In this document: positions 1-7,104 of the stretch, piece by piece
How positions within the stretch are numbered: position 1 is the stretch's first letter
Layout: each line of letters starts with the position of its first letter
Translations under genes and position numbers: made by a program
The notes under the pieces: model-generated
The model's input: the letters and a program-made list of their open reading frames with translations, nothing else
What the model was told of the DNA's origin: nothing
Database searches by the model: none
Assembly: GCA_002360295.1 (NCBI GenBank)
Contig: DEQI01000348.1
Location: forward strand, 6,265 to 17,657
Direction: 5' to 3'
DNA: 11,393 nt
DNA from: Planococcaceae bacterium UBA3370
GTDB lineage: Bacteria; Bacillota; Bacilli; Bacillales_A; Planococcaceae

Positions 1-60
1 ATGCTTTCAATACGGGCCTTCCAGCGCTTGTCGGGGCTGAACAAGGCGCTTGCGCTTTTC
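1..60. repeat. Imperfect inverted repeat downstream of rnhC, possible dispersed intergenic element or terminator
   Basis: The plus strand has AGCGCTTGT (23-31), a loop CGGGGCTGA (32-40) and ACAAGGCGCT (41-50). This forms a 9-bp stem with one bulged G. On the plus strand it is followed by TGCGC and the T-rich run TTTTCTTATT, so it could terminate a convergent gene entering from the left; in B. subtilis that neighbour would be pheT, which is outside this window. In the rnhC direction no T-tract follows, so it is not an obvious intrinsic terminator for rnhC. The sequence resembles GC-rich hairpin repeats that I recall between genes in Bacillaceae genomes. That resemblance is from memory and was not searched. 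Confidence 0.5.
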
Positions 61-63
61 TTA

Positions 64-999
64 TTATCGATGGGCTTGTTTTTTTATCATTAGTTTACGT
101 GCTTTTTCAGTATTTGCAAAATGCCACTTAGTTATTGAACGCAATGTAGCTTCACCGTATTTTAACCATATACGAGCGGCCATTTCATCCACTTTATTGC
201 TGGCACCTTTTTGTAAAGGGAAGCCTACGATATCCGCAAGACGATCCATTTCCTTTAAAAATGCATAACGTGCTAAAATCGAAGCTGTTGCAACAGCGAC
301 ATGCAAATTTTCTGCCTTTGTCGAAAATAATACATGATCACGGACAATTTCTTTTTCGTTTTTAAGGTAATTATAATACACACCACGTTCTGCAAATTGG
401 TCAATTAAAATATGTTGTGGTGTGGCAGGGGCAATTTTATTTAATACATGTTTTAGTGCCTGATTGTGCAGTAATGCTTTTATTTTTCCTTGTGAATAGC
501 CTTTTGCTTGTATTGAATTATACTTATCGTTTCGTAGAGTCAAAATACTATGTGGACAAACTTTCATTAAATCGGGTGCAATTTGCTGAATATAAGTATC
601 AGTAAGCATTTTAGAATCTTTCACACCTAACTCTTGAACGAGGGCAATTTTTTCAGTCGGAACGTAAACGGCTGCAACAGTTACAGGCCCAAAATAATCT
701 CCAGTTCCTGTTTCATCAGAGCCAATGACCGACATAGTAGCAAAGTTTTCTGGTAAAGTGTCTCCTTTTGTAGTGGTTTTAAGTGTATTCACTTTTGCAG
801 TACCCCATCGAGCCGCTTCTCGACTAGCCCCAGCACCTTGAAACATCACTTTTCCAGATTTGTACATAGTTATTGATGTATCTGATAGTTTTGCGGCAAA
901 AATGACGCCGGGAGCGTTTCGATTGATGAAATTAGTGGCATAATAAGATTTAACTTCCTTTTGTTGGTTTTCGTTTAAGAGTAGTACAATATTCGACAT
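64..999 (-). CDS. rnhC: Ribonuclease HIII
   Basis: This is a 311-residue RNase HIII, close to the roughly 313 residues of the B. subtilis protein. The family cleaves the RNA strand of RNA/DNA hybrids in the cytoplasm and removes R-loops and primer RNA. Residues 1-80 form the N-terminal TBP-like substrate-binding domain, and the catalytic domain starts at [13 protein letters not shown] (93-105). The expected DEDE active site is visible as D95, E96, D200 (in HILID) and E230 (in STKAEN). The chosen start is the ATG at 999, with AAAGGA about 8 nt upstream. An in-frame ATG at 1032 would add 11 residues but has no comparable ribosome binding site. The gene ends with two tandem TAA codons. It diverges from zapA, as rnhC does in B. 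subtilis. Confidence 0.95.
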   Translation of the reverse strand: MSNIVLLLNENQQKEVKSYYATNFINRNAPGVIFAAKLSDTSITMYKSGKVMFQGAGASREAARWGTAKVNTLKTTTKGDTLPENFATMSVIGSDETGTGDYFGPVTVAAVYVPTEKIALVQELGVKDSKMLTDTYIQQIAPDLMKVCPHSILTLRNDKYNSIQAKGYSQGKIKALLHNQALKHVLNKIAPATPQHILIDQFAERGVYYNYLKNEKEIVRDHVLFSTKAENLHVAVATASILARYAFLKEMDRLADIVGFPLQKGASNKVDEMAARIWLKYGEATLRSITKWHFANTEKARKLMIKKQAHR

Positions 1000-1025
1000 A
1001 GTCTCGTTCCTTTCTTCTCTCGTTA

Positions 1026-1055
1026 TTCCCATTTAAAACTGTTTCATGGTATGAT
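1026..1055 (+). promoter_or_regulatory. Candidate extended -10 sigma-A promoter for zapA
   Basis: TGGTATGAT at 1047-1055 is an extended -10 element (TGn followed by TATGAT, 5 of 6 to TATAAT). A weak -35, TTCCCA at 1026-1031, lies 18 bp upstream. Transcription would start near 1062 and give a leader of about 105 nt before the zapA TTG. It overlaps the region that must also carry the divergent rnhC promoter, for which I found no convincing match. This is inference from consensus only. Confidence 0.5.
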
Positions 1056-1167
1056 ATGTATTATGAAAATTGCAGAAAATCGAACAGGGAATGAACTTGC
1101 GTTTATTTTATTGAATGGCTACCTGCTTGAATGTCTGTCGTTGCTTATGATTTTGGGAGGTATCACT

Positions 1168-1428
1168 TTGGCTGAACATGAAAAAAATCGAATCTCAGTT
1201 GAAATATACGGTCATACATATAAAATGGTTGGAACAGAAACAGCAGGTCATATGCGACTAGTTGCTTCAATTGTAGACGATAAAATGCGTGAAATTAGTG
1301 TACATAATCCATCTTTAGATAGCACCAAGCTAGCGGTTCTAACAGCAGTCAATTCCGTGCACGAAATACTACAATTAAAAGAACGAGTGGAAGTACTAGA
1401 AGAAGAATTGAAAAAATTAAAGGGTTGA
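1168..1428 (+). CDS. zapA: Cell division protein ZapA
   Basis: This 86-residue protein belongs to the ZapA family, small cytoplasmic proteins that bind FtsZ and promote bundling of its filaments in the division ring. The core [21 protein letters not shown] (22-42) and [12 protein letters not shown] (55-66) are characteristic. The C-terminus (65-86, [16 protein letters not shown]) is a charged coiled-coil tail. The start is a TTG at 1168 preceded by GGGAGG at 1155-1160 with 7 nt spacing. This gives the family's usual size of about 85 residues. The reading frame stays open upstream to 1051, but those 39 codons resemble no ZapA and lack a ribosome binding site. The gene is first in the plus-strand group, and the next gene's ATG is 5 nt past its stop. 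Confidence 0.93.
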   Translation: MAEHEKNRISVEIYGHTYKMVGTETAGHMRLVASIVDDKMREISVHNPSLDSTKLAVLTAVNSVHEILQLKERVEVLEEELKKLKG

Positions 1429-1433
1429 TTTAC

Positions 1434-1973
1434 ATGTTAGATATTATTCTATTATTTATTTTTATTGCTAGTTTAGTTGTTGGTGCCAAACGTGGCTTTA
1501 TCCTTCAGGCAATTCATATTGGTAGCTTTTTTATTGCACTCATCGTAGCATATATTTATTATAAACCGTTAGCAGAAAAGTTTGTGTTTTGGATTCCGTA
1601 TCCTGGCTTTACAGAAGGTAGTACAGCTACACTTATATTAGACACATTAGATGTTGACAGAACATTTTATCGAGTCATTGCTTTTGCTGTCATTTTTTAT
1701 GCTGTAAAAATTGCGTTGCAAATTGTAGGATCAATGTTTGATTTCTTAACTTATTTACCTGTTTTAAGTTCAGTGAATCGCTTACTTGGAGCAGTATTAT
1801 GTTTCCTAGAATTTTATATTATCATTTTTATTGGTCTTTATGTCATTGCTTTATTACCACTTGAAAATGTACAAAATGTATTAAGTAAATCGATTTTAAC
1901 AGGATTAATGCTTGAAAATACGCCAATATTAACGAGCTTGTTCCAAAACTGGTGGTATATTTACTCGAAATAA
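1434..1973 (+). CDS. yshB: CvpA-family membrane protein (YshB-like)
   Basis: This 179-residue integral membrane protein has four predicted hydrophobic segments, at about 3-18, 22-43, 79-99 and 117-142. The family marks are KRGF directly after the first segment (19-22) and NRLLGAVL before the last (115-122). CvpA was first linked to colicin V export in E. coli; the role of the Bacillus homologue is not established, and envelope or division functions have been suggested from its position beside zapA. The ATG at 1434 is preferred because AAAGGG (1419-1424) is 9 nt upstream. A TTG at 1425 that overlaps the zapA stop would have no room for a ribosome binding site. The gene is translationally close to zapA and is followed by a terminator-like hairpin. 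Confidence 0.85.
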   Translation: MLDIILLFIFIASLVVGAKRGFILQAIHIGSFFIALIVAYIYYKPLAEKFVFWIPYPGFTEGSTATLILDTLDVDRTFYRVIAFAVIFYAVKIALQIVGSMFDFLTYLPVLSSVNRLLGAVLCFLEFYIIIFIGLYVIALLPLENVQNVLSKSILTGLMLENTPILTSLFQNWWYIYSK

Positions 1974-1983
1974 GATGCTTATG

Positions 1984-2014
1984 GCTTCTCTCGACTACTG
2001 GGGGAAGCTTTTTT
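1984..2014 (+). terminator. Intrinsic terminator or attenuator between yshB and polX
   Basis: GCTTCTCTC (1984-1992) pairs with GGGGGAAGC (2000-2008) as a 9-bp stem that includes two G-U pairs. The loop is GACTACT, and six Ts follow (2009-2014). The polX Shine-Dalgarno AAGGAG begins at the next base, 2015. The hairpin is moderate in strength, so partial read-through into polX is likely. No promoter fits between this hairpin and the polX start. Confidence 0.65.
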
Positions 2015-2027
2015 AAGGAGAGATCAC

Positions 2028-3737
2028 ATGAATAAAAAAATAATTATTCGTACACTTGAAAAAATTGCTCTGTATTTAGAATTAAAAGGTGAAAATCCAT
2101 TTAAAGTTTCCGCCTTTCGAAAAGCAGCCGCAGCATTAGAAGCTGATGAGCGAAGTTTAAGTGAAATAGAGGATATTACGGCAATAAAAGGTGTTGGAAA
2201 AGGGACAGCAGCGATTATTTTAGAATTAATTGAAACAAACGAATCCACGGTGTTAAAGGAGCTAGAGGAAACAGTACCTAAAGGTTTAGTTCCTTTAATG
2301 AAATTACCAGGACTCGGTGGGAAAAAGCTAGCGAAACTATACCAAGAGCTAAATATTATCGATGCAGCTACTTTGCAGGAAGCTTGTGAAGCAGGGATAG
2401 TTAGAGAGTTAGCAGGCTTTGGTGCAAAAACGGAAGAAAAAATATTAAAAGAATTAATGAACTTCGGTACTCGTGCAGAACGGTTACCAATTTGGCAATT
2501 AGAGCCTGTTGTGCATGAAATCAATACACTGCTTGCTAGCATAAAAGAAGTACAAAAATTTTCTGTAGCAGGCAGCTTCCGCCGTGTCAGTGAGACGAGC
2601 AAGGATGTTGATTTTATTATTGCAACTGAAGCAAATGAACTAGTGCGAGAAGCCATCCTATCCCAGCTTGCCGTGTTAGAAGTCATTGCGGCTGGTGATA
2701 CGAAAATTTCTGTTGTTCTCGACCGAGAGGAGCCGGTTAGTGTTGATTTTCGTTTAGTCACAATGGCTGAATATGCAACAGCACTGCATCATTTTACAGG
2801 CTCGAAAGACCATAATGTGCGTATGCGTCAGCTGGCTAAATCACAAGGTAAGAAAATTAGTGAGTATGGTGTTGAACAGCCAGACGGTACAATAGCAACT
2901 TTTGAGACGGAGCAAGAATTCTTTGCCCATTTCGATTTGCCATTTATCCCGCCAACGGTTCGAGAATCAGGGAAGGAACTAGAACGTTTAGATGAACTAG
3001 ACGGTTTAGTAAAACTTAGTGATATTGTAGCAGATCTTCATTTGCATACAACGTGGTCAGATGGGGCGCACTCAGTCACAGAAATGGGAGAGGCTTTAAT
3101 CAATAGAGGCTATCAATATGCTGTTATTACTGACCATTCACAGTTTTTAAAAGTTGCAAATGGACTAACACCGGAGAGACTGAATAAGCAAAAGCTCGAA
3201 ATTTATGCTTTTAATGAAGCACATCCGAATTTCCGTCTATTTAGAGGGACAGAAATGGACATTTTACCTGATGGTACGTTAGACTTTTCGGATGATGTAC
3301 TAAAAGAGCTTGATTTTGTTATTGCTTCCATTCATTCGAGCTTCACACAATCACAAGATAAAATAATGGAACGTCTTTATACGGCGGTTACCAATCCTTA
3401 TGTGCATATGATTGCCCATCCAACAGGGAGAATAGTAGGGCAGCGTGGTGGCTATGATCCGGATGTGCCACAACTAATTGATTGGGCAGCAAAGTACGGT
3501 AAAATAGTAGAGTTAAATGCCAATCCCTATCGACTTGATTTATGCATAGAGCATCTGCAATTAGCAATGGAGAAAAACGTACCAATTGCTATAAATACAG
3601 ATGCACATGCCATTGATCAGCTACGTTTTATGGAAGTTGGGACAAACTATGCACAAAAAGCATGGATAAAAAAAGAATTAATCGTCAATACATGGTCTAT
3701 AGATAAATTTGAAGCATTTATCGGTAAACATAAATAA
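2028..3737 (+). CDS. polX: Family X DNA polymerase with PHP exonuclease domain (PolX)
   Basis: This 569-residue protein is the same size as B. subtilis PolX, a DNA repair polymerase that fills short gaps and has a Mn-dependent 3'-5' exonuclease in its PHP domain. Helix-hairpin-helix stretches occur at about 50-68 (IKGVGKGTA), 90-106 (LPGLGGKKLA) and 127-142. The nucleotidyltransferase motif GSFRR (182-186) is followed by catalytic D193 and D195 (DVD) and D240 (SVDFR). The PHP domain carries its metal ligands: H338 and H340 (DLHLH), D369 and H370 (TDH), E409 (GTEMD), H436 (ASIHSS), H464 (AHPTG), D525 and H527 (NTDAH). Both active sites therefore look intact. AAGGAG lies 7 nt before the ATG. 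The gene is followed after 18 nt by mutS2, the usual Bacillus arrangement. Confidence 0.96.
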   Translation: MNKKIIIRTLEKIALYLELKGENPFKVSAFRKAAAALEADERSLSEIEDITAIKGVGKGTAAIILELIETNESTVLKELEETVPKGLVPLMKLPGLGGKKLAKLYQELNIIDAATLQEACEAGIVRELAGFGAKTEEKILKELMNFGTRAERLPIWQLEPVVHEINTLLASIKEVQKFSVAGSFRRVSETSKDVDFIIATEANELVREAILSQLAVLEVIAAGDTKISVVLDREEPVSVDFRLVTMAEYATALHHFTGSKDHNVRMRQLAKSQGKKISEYGVEQPDGTIATFETEQEFFAHFDLPFIPPTVRESGKELERLDELDGLVKLSDIVADLHLHTTWSDGAHSVTEMGEALINRGYQYAVITDHSQFLKVANGLTPERLNKQKLEIYAFNEAHPNFRLFRGTEMDILPDGTLDFSDDVLKELDFVIASIHSSFTQSQDKIMERLYTAVTNPYVHMIAHPTGRIVGQRGGYDPDVPQLIDWAAKYGKIVELNANPYRLDLCIEHLQLAMEKNVPIAINTDAHAIDQLRFMEVGTNYAQKAWIKKELIVNTWSIDKFEAFIGKHK

Positions 3738-3755
3738 ATATAGGGGGTGTTTTTC

Positions 3756-6122
3756 ATGATCGAACAACGAGCATTGAAAACACTAGAATTTGATAAAGTA
3801 CGAGAGCAAGTCGCAAGCTTTTGTACATCTTCTATCGGGAAATCAGCTATTGAAGAGCTTGTTCCCGAAATAGATTTTGAAACAGTAGTTGAATTATTAG
3901 AGGAAATGGATGAAGGATTATCAATTCTTCGCGTCAAGGGTAATGTACCAATGGGCGGGATTTTTGACGTACGTCCACATGCAAAACGTGCCCAAATAGG
4001 TGGCATGCTGTCGCCTATGGAGTTAATGGAAATTGCGAGTACAATTCGAGCAAGTAGAATTTTACGCAACTTCATAGAAGATTTGGAAAGTGAAGAAGAC
4101 ATTGATATCCCGCATTTTATTGAACGCAAAGAGCAGATGCCAATTTTAACTGCATTACAGCATGAAATTAACGATTGTGTCGATGAAAATGGTGCTGTTC
4201 TTGATTCGGCAAGTTCAACACTTCGTACGATTCGACAATCATTACGAGCAGAAGAAGCAAAAGTTCGTCAAAAATTAGAAAGCTTAACTCGCGGAAGTAA
4301 TGCTGCCAAAATGCTTTCGGATTTAATCGTGACGATTCGTAATGACCGCTATGTTATTCCTGTCAAACAAGAATATCGCTCCCATTATGGTGGAATCGTT
4401 CATGATCAATCTTCATCTGGTCAAACATTATTTATTGAACCGGATGCTGTTGTACAAGCGAATAATGAAATACAACGATTAAAAATGAAGGAACAAGCAG
4501 AAATTGAAAAAATCTTACTTGCTTTAACCGCAAAGGTAGAAGAAGTAGGGCATGATTTATTCGTGCTAGTACAATTATTAAGTGAAATTGATGTTATTTT
4601 AGCAAAAGCTAAATATGGTCAAGCGAATAAATGTACAAAGCCGATTATGAACAAGGAAGGCTATACGCGCTTAGTACGTGCGCGTCATCCACTATTACCA
4701 ATTGAAGAAGCGGTAGCGAATACAATCGAATTCGGTCGTGAAGTAACAGCAATCGTCATTACAGGTCCGAACACAGGAGGGAAAACGGTCACATTAAAAA
4801 CAGTCGGACTTTGCACTATTATGGCACAATGTGGTCTACCAGTTCCTGCATTAGATGGATCGGAGTTAGCTGTATTCGAACAAATATTTGCTGATATTGG
4901 TGATGAGCAATCTATTGAGCAATCTTTATCTACTTTTTCATCTCATATGGTGAATATAGTTGATATATTAAGCAAATTTAATGATAAATCGCTTATCTTA
5001 TTTGATGAGCTAGGTGCAGGAACGGATCCGCAAGAAGGGGCGGCACTTGCCATTTCAATTTTAGATGAAGTGGTTGACTACGGTGCGCGAGTAATGGCTA
5101 CAACCCACTATCCAGAATTAAAAGCATATGGCTATAATCGTTCTAGTGTGGTCAATGCAAGCGTGGAATTTGATGTGGAAACCTTAAGTCCTACTTATCG
5201 CTTATTAATTGGGGTACCGGGTCGATCAAATGCTTTTGAAATTTCGAAACGTCTTGGTTTAAAAGCAGATATTATTAATCGGGCGAAATCCTTTACTGGC
5301 ACAGACCGTCATGAAGTGGAATCTATGATTGCCTCTCTTGAAGAAAGTCGTGTCCGTTCTGAACGTGAAGCGGATGAGGCGCATGCATTACTTGAGGAAG
5401 CTCAATACTTACATGAACAATTAGAACAGCGCATCCGCACCTATGATGAGAAAAAAGAAAGCTTAGAGAAAAAAGCGAAAGAGAAAGCGCGAAAAATCGT
5501 TGATGAAGCGAAACGTGAAGCAGAAGCAATTATTGCCGAGCTTCGCGAAATGCGAAAAAATGCAAGTAAAGTAGTCAAAGAGCATGAACTAATCGATGCG
5601 AAAAAACGATTAGATGAAGCAGCTCCAAAAGAAAATAAAGTGTTACAAAAAGCGATTGCACAACGAGAAAGAATGCAAAATCTAGCAGTAGGTGACGAAG
5701 TAAAAGTACTCAGCTATGGGCAAAAAGGTACTTTAATTGAAAAAGTATCTACTAATGAATGGGTTGTGCAAATTGGTATTTTAAAAATGAAGCTGAATGA
5801 AGCTGATTTGGAATATATAAAGCCAGAAAAAGAGCAACAAACGCGAATCATGACAAATGTCAAAAATCGTAATAATATAGTAAAGCTTGAATTAGACTTG
5901 CGTGGCGAACGCTATGAGGATGCGTTAATTCGTACGGAGAAATACTTAGACGATGCACTTTTAGCGAACTATCCTCGTGTATCAATTATACATGGCAAAG
6001 GGACAGGTGCTTTACGTCAAGGGATTCAAAGCTACTTGAAAGGCCATAAGCGTGTGAAATCTTTCCGATACGGAGAGGCAGGAGAAGGTGGCTTTGGCGT
6101 TACAGTTGTAGAGTTGAAATAA
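3756..6122 (+). CDS. mutS2: MutS2 / RqcU ATPase with Smr domain
   Basis: This 788-residue MutS2 protein is close to the usual 785 or so. The ATPase core has Walker A GPNTGGKT (337-344), the signature SLSTFSSHM (390-398), Walker [15 protein letters not shown] (412-425) and the TTHY switch (449-452). A long charged coiled coil follows (about 520-625, rich in E, K and R), then a KOW-like module (about 645-690) and a C-terminal Smr domain (709-788) with LDLRG (713-717) and HGKGTG (746-751). MutS2 lacks the mismatch-recognition domain of MutS. The family was first linked to recombination, and in B. subtilis it is reported to act on collided ribosomes (RqcU). The ATG at 3756 has AGGGGG (3742-3747) 8 nt upstream; a GTG at 3747 lies inside that site and is rejected. 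The gene probably shares a transcript with polX. Confidence 0.95.
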   Translation: MIEQRALKTLEFDKVREQVASFCTSSIGKSAIEELVPEIDFETVVELLEEMDEGLSILRVKGNVPMGGIFDVRPHAKRAQIGGMLSPMELMEIASTIRASRILRNFIEDLESEEDIDIPHFIERKEQMPILTALQHEINDCVDENGAVLDSASSTLRTIRQSLRAEEAKVRQKLESLTRGSNAAKMLSDLIVTIRNDRYVIPVKQEYRSHYGGIVHDQSSSGQTLFIEPDAVVQANNEIQRLKMKEQAEIEKILLALTAKVEEVGHDLFVLVQLLSEIDVILAKAKYGQANKCTKPIMNKEGYTRLVRARHPLLPIEEAVANTIEFGREVTAIVITGPNTGGKTVTLKTVGLCTIMAQCGLPVPALDGSELAVFEQIFADIGDEQSIEQSLSTFSSHMVNIVDILSKFNDKSLILFDELGAGTDPQEGAALAISILDEVVDYGARVMATTHYPELKAYGYNRSSVVNASVEFDVETLSPTYRLLIGVPGRSNAFEISKRLGLKADIINRAKSFTGTDRHEVESMIASLEESRVRSEREADEAHALLEEAQYLHEQLEQRIRTYDEKKESLEKKAKEKARKIVDEAKREAEAIIAELREMRKNASKVVKEHELIDAKKRLDEAAPKENKVLQKAIAQRERMQNLAVGDEVKVLSYGQKGTLIEKVSTNEWVVQIGILKMKLNEADLEYIKPEKEQQTRIMTNVKNRNNIVKLELDLRGERYEDALIRTEKYLDDALLANYPRVSIIHGKGTGALRQGIQSYLKGHKRVKSFRYGEAGEGGFGVTVVELK

Positions 6123-6141
6123 AGGAAAAGGGGATGAGCAA

Positions 6142-6555
6142 GTGCTTGCTTCAACTTTTTGGCGACATCCACTAGTCGAAACAGCCGGCTATTTTAGTGT
6201 AGTCGTCCTTTGTCTTATCGTATCGATGGTTTTATTTGAAATCGTTACGAAATATAAAAATTGGGAAGAAATAAGAAATGGAAATGTCGCTGTAGCACTT
6301 GCTACAGGTGGTAAAATCTTAGGGATTTGTAATATATTCCGTTATTCCATTGAGCGACATACAACGCTTATTGAAATGCTAAGTTGGGGGTTATTTGGTT
6401 TTTCTCTACTGATTTTTGCCTACTTTTTATTCGAGTTTTTAACACCTCGTTTTAATGTAGATGAAGAAATAGCCAATGATAATCGTTCAGTAGGTCTCAT
6501 ATCCTTTACAATTTCAGTCGGTCTATCCTTTGTTATCGGTGCAAGTATATTGTAG
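6142..6555 (+). CDS. yshE: DUF350 membrane protein (YshE-like)
   Basis: This 137-residue integral membrane protein has four hydrophobic segments at about 14-35, 48-68, 78-100 and 117-136. Family features are the polar stretch EEIRNGNVAVALATGGKILG (42-61), which runs into the second segment, and FNVDEEIANDNRSVGLIS (104-121) before the fourth. DUF350 proteins have no firmly established biochemical role; an envelope function is assumed from topology only. The start is a GTG at 6142, with AGGGG (6129-6133) 8 nt upstream. An ATG at 6134 is out of frame. The gene begins 19 nt after mutS2, so co-transcription is likely, and the order mutS2-yshE matches B. subtilis. Confidence 0.85.
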   Translation: MLASTFWRHPLVETAGYFSVVVLCLIVSMVLFEIVTKYKNWEEIRNGNVAVALATGGKILGICNIFRYSIERHTTLIEMLSWGLFGFSLLIFAYFLFEFLTPRFNVDEEIANDNRSVGLISFTISVGLSFVIGASIL

Positions 6556-6568
6556 GAGTGAGCAACCA

Positions 6569-6649
6569 ATGGAAAAATTAGCGAAAATATTAATGGTTGT
6601 ATGTGCCATTTTTATTGCTGTAGGTATCTACTATTTAGCTACAATTTAA
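6569..6649 (+). CDS. 26-residue single-span membrane peptide, unrecognised
   Basis: The reading frame from ATG 6569 to TAA 6647-6649 encodes 26 residues: two lysines near the N-terminus (MEKLAK), then a continuous hydrophobic stretch (ILMVVCAIFIAVGIYYLA, 7-24). It looks like one membrane span with a positively charged, probably cytoplasmic, N-terminus. A Shine-Dalgarno AGGAG at 6554-6558 overlaps the yshE stop codon and lies 10 nt from the ATG, which is slightly long but usable. The strong terminator starts 33 nt after its stop, so it would be the last gene of the polX-mutS2-yshE transcript. I do not recognise the family. A partner role with the DUF350 protein is a guess from position only. 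Confidence 0.6.
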   Translation: MEKLAKILMVVCAIFIAVGIYYLATI

Positions 6650-6681
6650 AAGATTAATAAGTAAAAAATAGGTTGTATAGG

Positions 6682-6736
6682 AGACTGTATGTAATCTCGA
6701 ATAATATCGAGTATTGCATGCAGTCTTTTTGTTTTT
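6682..6736 (+). terminator. Strong intrinsic terminator ending the zapA-to-yshE group
   Basis: The left arm 6682-6700 (AGACTGTATGTAATCTCGA) pairs with 6707-6726 as a 19-bp stem that includes two G-U pairs and a single bulged T at 6712. The loop is ATAATA. The T-tract TTTTTGTTTTT follows directly. This is an unusually long and clear intrinsic terminator, and it separates the housekeeping group from the fatty-acid cluster. Confidence 0.92.
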
Positions 6737-6868
6737 GAGCATGAGCATTGTCTAGCATGAGGCCACTTCTATCCCTTGGTTGAGAGTAGAAAAACACTTC
6801 CAATTTGTGCCGTGCAATGCGCCGTTGCCAGCTATGACTTCAGCGTTTATCACCATAGATTCAATGAT

Positions 6869-6888
6869 AATAGTTATAACCAACTATT
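6869..6888. promoter_or_regulatory. Inverted repeat upstream of lcfA (operator candidate 1)
   Basis: AATAGTT (6869-6875) and AACTATT (6882-6888) are perfect 7-bp inverted arms around ATAACC. With the following C, the right arm makes AACTATTC, which recurs at 6951-6958 in the second inverted repeat. It lies about 140 bp upstream of the lcfA promoter candidate. A repressor or activator site is possible, but AT-rich DNA produces such repeats by chance. Confidence 0.3.
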
Positions 6889-6944
6889 CCCTAAAATTTT
6901 ATATCAGAAAAATATTTCTATAAAAATAACTAGATTGAAATAGG

Positions 6945-6960
6945 TTGAATAACTATTCAA
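6945..6960. promoter_or_regulatory. Inverted repeat upstream of lcfA (operator candidate 2)
   Basis: TTGAATA (6945-6951) and TATTCAA (6954-6960) are perfect 7-bp arms separated by AC. The outer TGAAT and ATTCA match the half-site ends of the FadR operator, but they are 4 nt apart instead of 8. It is therefore not a canonical FadR box. It could be a degenerate FadR site or a site for another regulator. Confidence 0.35.
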
Positions 6961-7026
6961 ATCATAACATTAAATAGATGAATAAGGTATTTTCGAGCTA
7001 TTTTATAAAATAATGGAAGAAATGAA

Positions 7027-7055
7027 TTGTAAACACATTCTTTTTTAATTATAAT
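7027..7055 (+). promoter_or_regulatory. Candidate sigma-A promoter of lcfA
   Basis: TTGTAA (7027-7032, 4 of 6 to TTGACA) and a perfect TATAAT (7050-7055) are separated by 17 bp, the optimal spacing. Transcription would start near 7062, giving a leader of about 43 nt before the lcfA ATG. The surrounding DNA is very AT-rich, which raises the chance of accidental matches, but the -10 and the spacing are both ideal. Confidence 0.6.
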
Positions 7056-7104
7056 AATAAATAATCAGAATATTTTAAAGTTTGATACAAAGGGGGAGAT
7101 TGTG

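Larger units (their letters stand above)
6737..7026. other. Non-coding intergenic stretch with a GC-richer block
   Basis: No convincing gene lies here on either strand. Positions 6741-6850 are about 46% GC by my count (51 of 110), whereas 6881-7080 are about 18% (37 of 200). The GC-richer block could be a decayed gene, a dispersed repeat or a leader-type element; no strong hairpin stood out by eye. The longest possible frame in it is a minus-strand 34-codon run at 6752-6856 without a ribosome binding site. The AT-rich part contains two small inverted repeats, listed separately. Confidence 0.5.

Noticed and set aside
1000..1167. rnhC promoter on the minus strand
   Set aside because: CATAAT-like and TATCAT-like -10 elements exist on the reverse strand, but neither has a credible -35 at 16-18 bp, so I did not list one.
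2024..2761. Minus-strand 245-codon open frame opposite polX
   Set aside because: It lies antisense to intact, motif-complete polX. Its translation is serine-rich low-complexity sequence typical of a shadow frame, and it has no recognisable domain.
3647..4129. Minus-strand 160-codon open frame across the polX-mutS2 junction
   Set aside because: It overlaps two strongly supported genes in antisense, is serine- and isoleucine-rich, and has no family resemblance.
6834..6853. Possible CcpA cre-like site around CAGCGTTTATCA
   Set aside because: When aligned to TGWNANCGNTNWCA it fails at both outer dinucleotides, and it lies about 190 bp upstream of the predicted lcfA promoter.
6752..6856. Minus-strand 34-codon frame (MVINAEVIAGNGALHG...) in the GC-richer island
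   Set aside because: It has no Shine-Dalgarno upstream of the ATG, no recognised family and a short length. It is kept only as part of the compositional-island finding.
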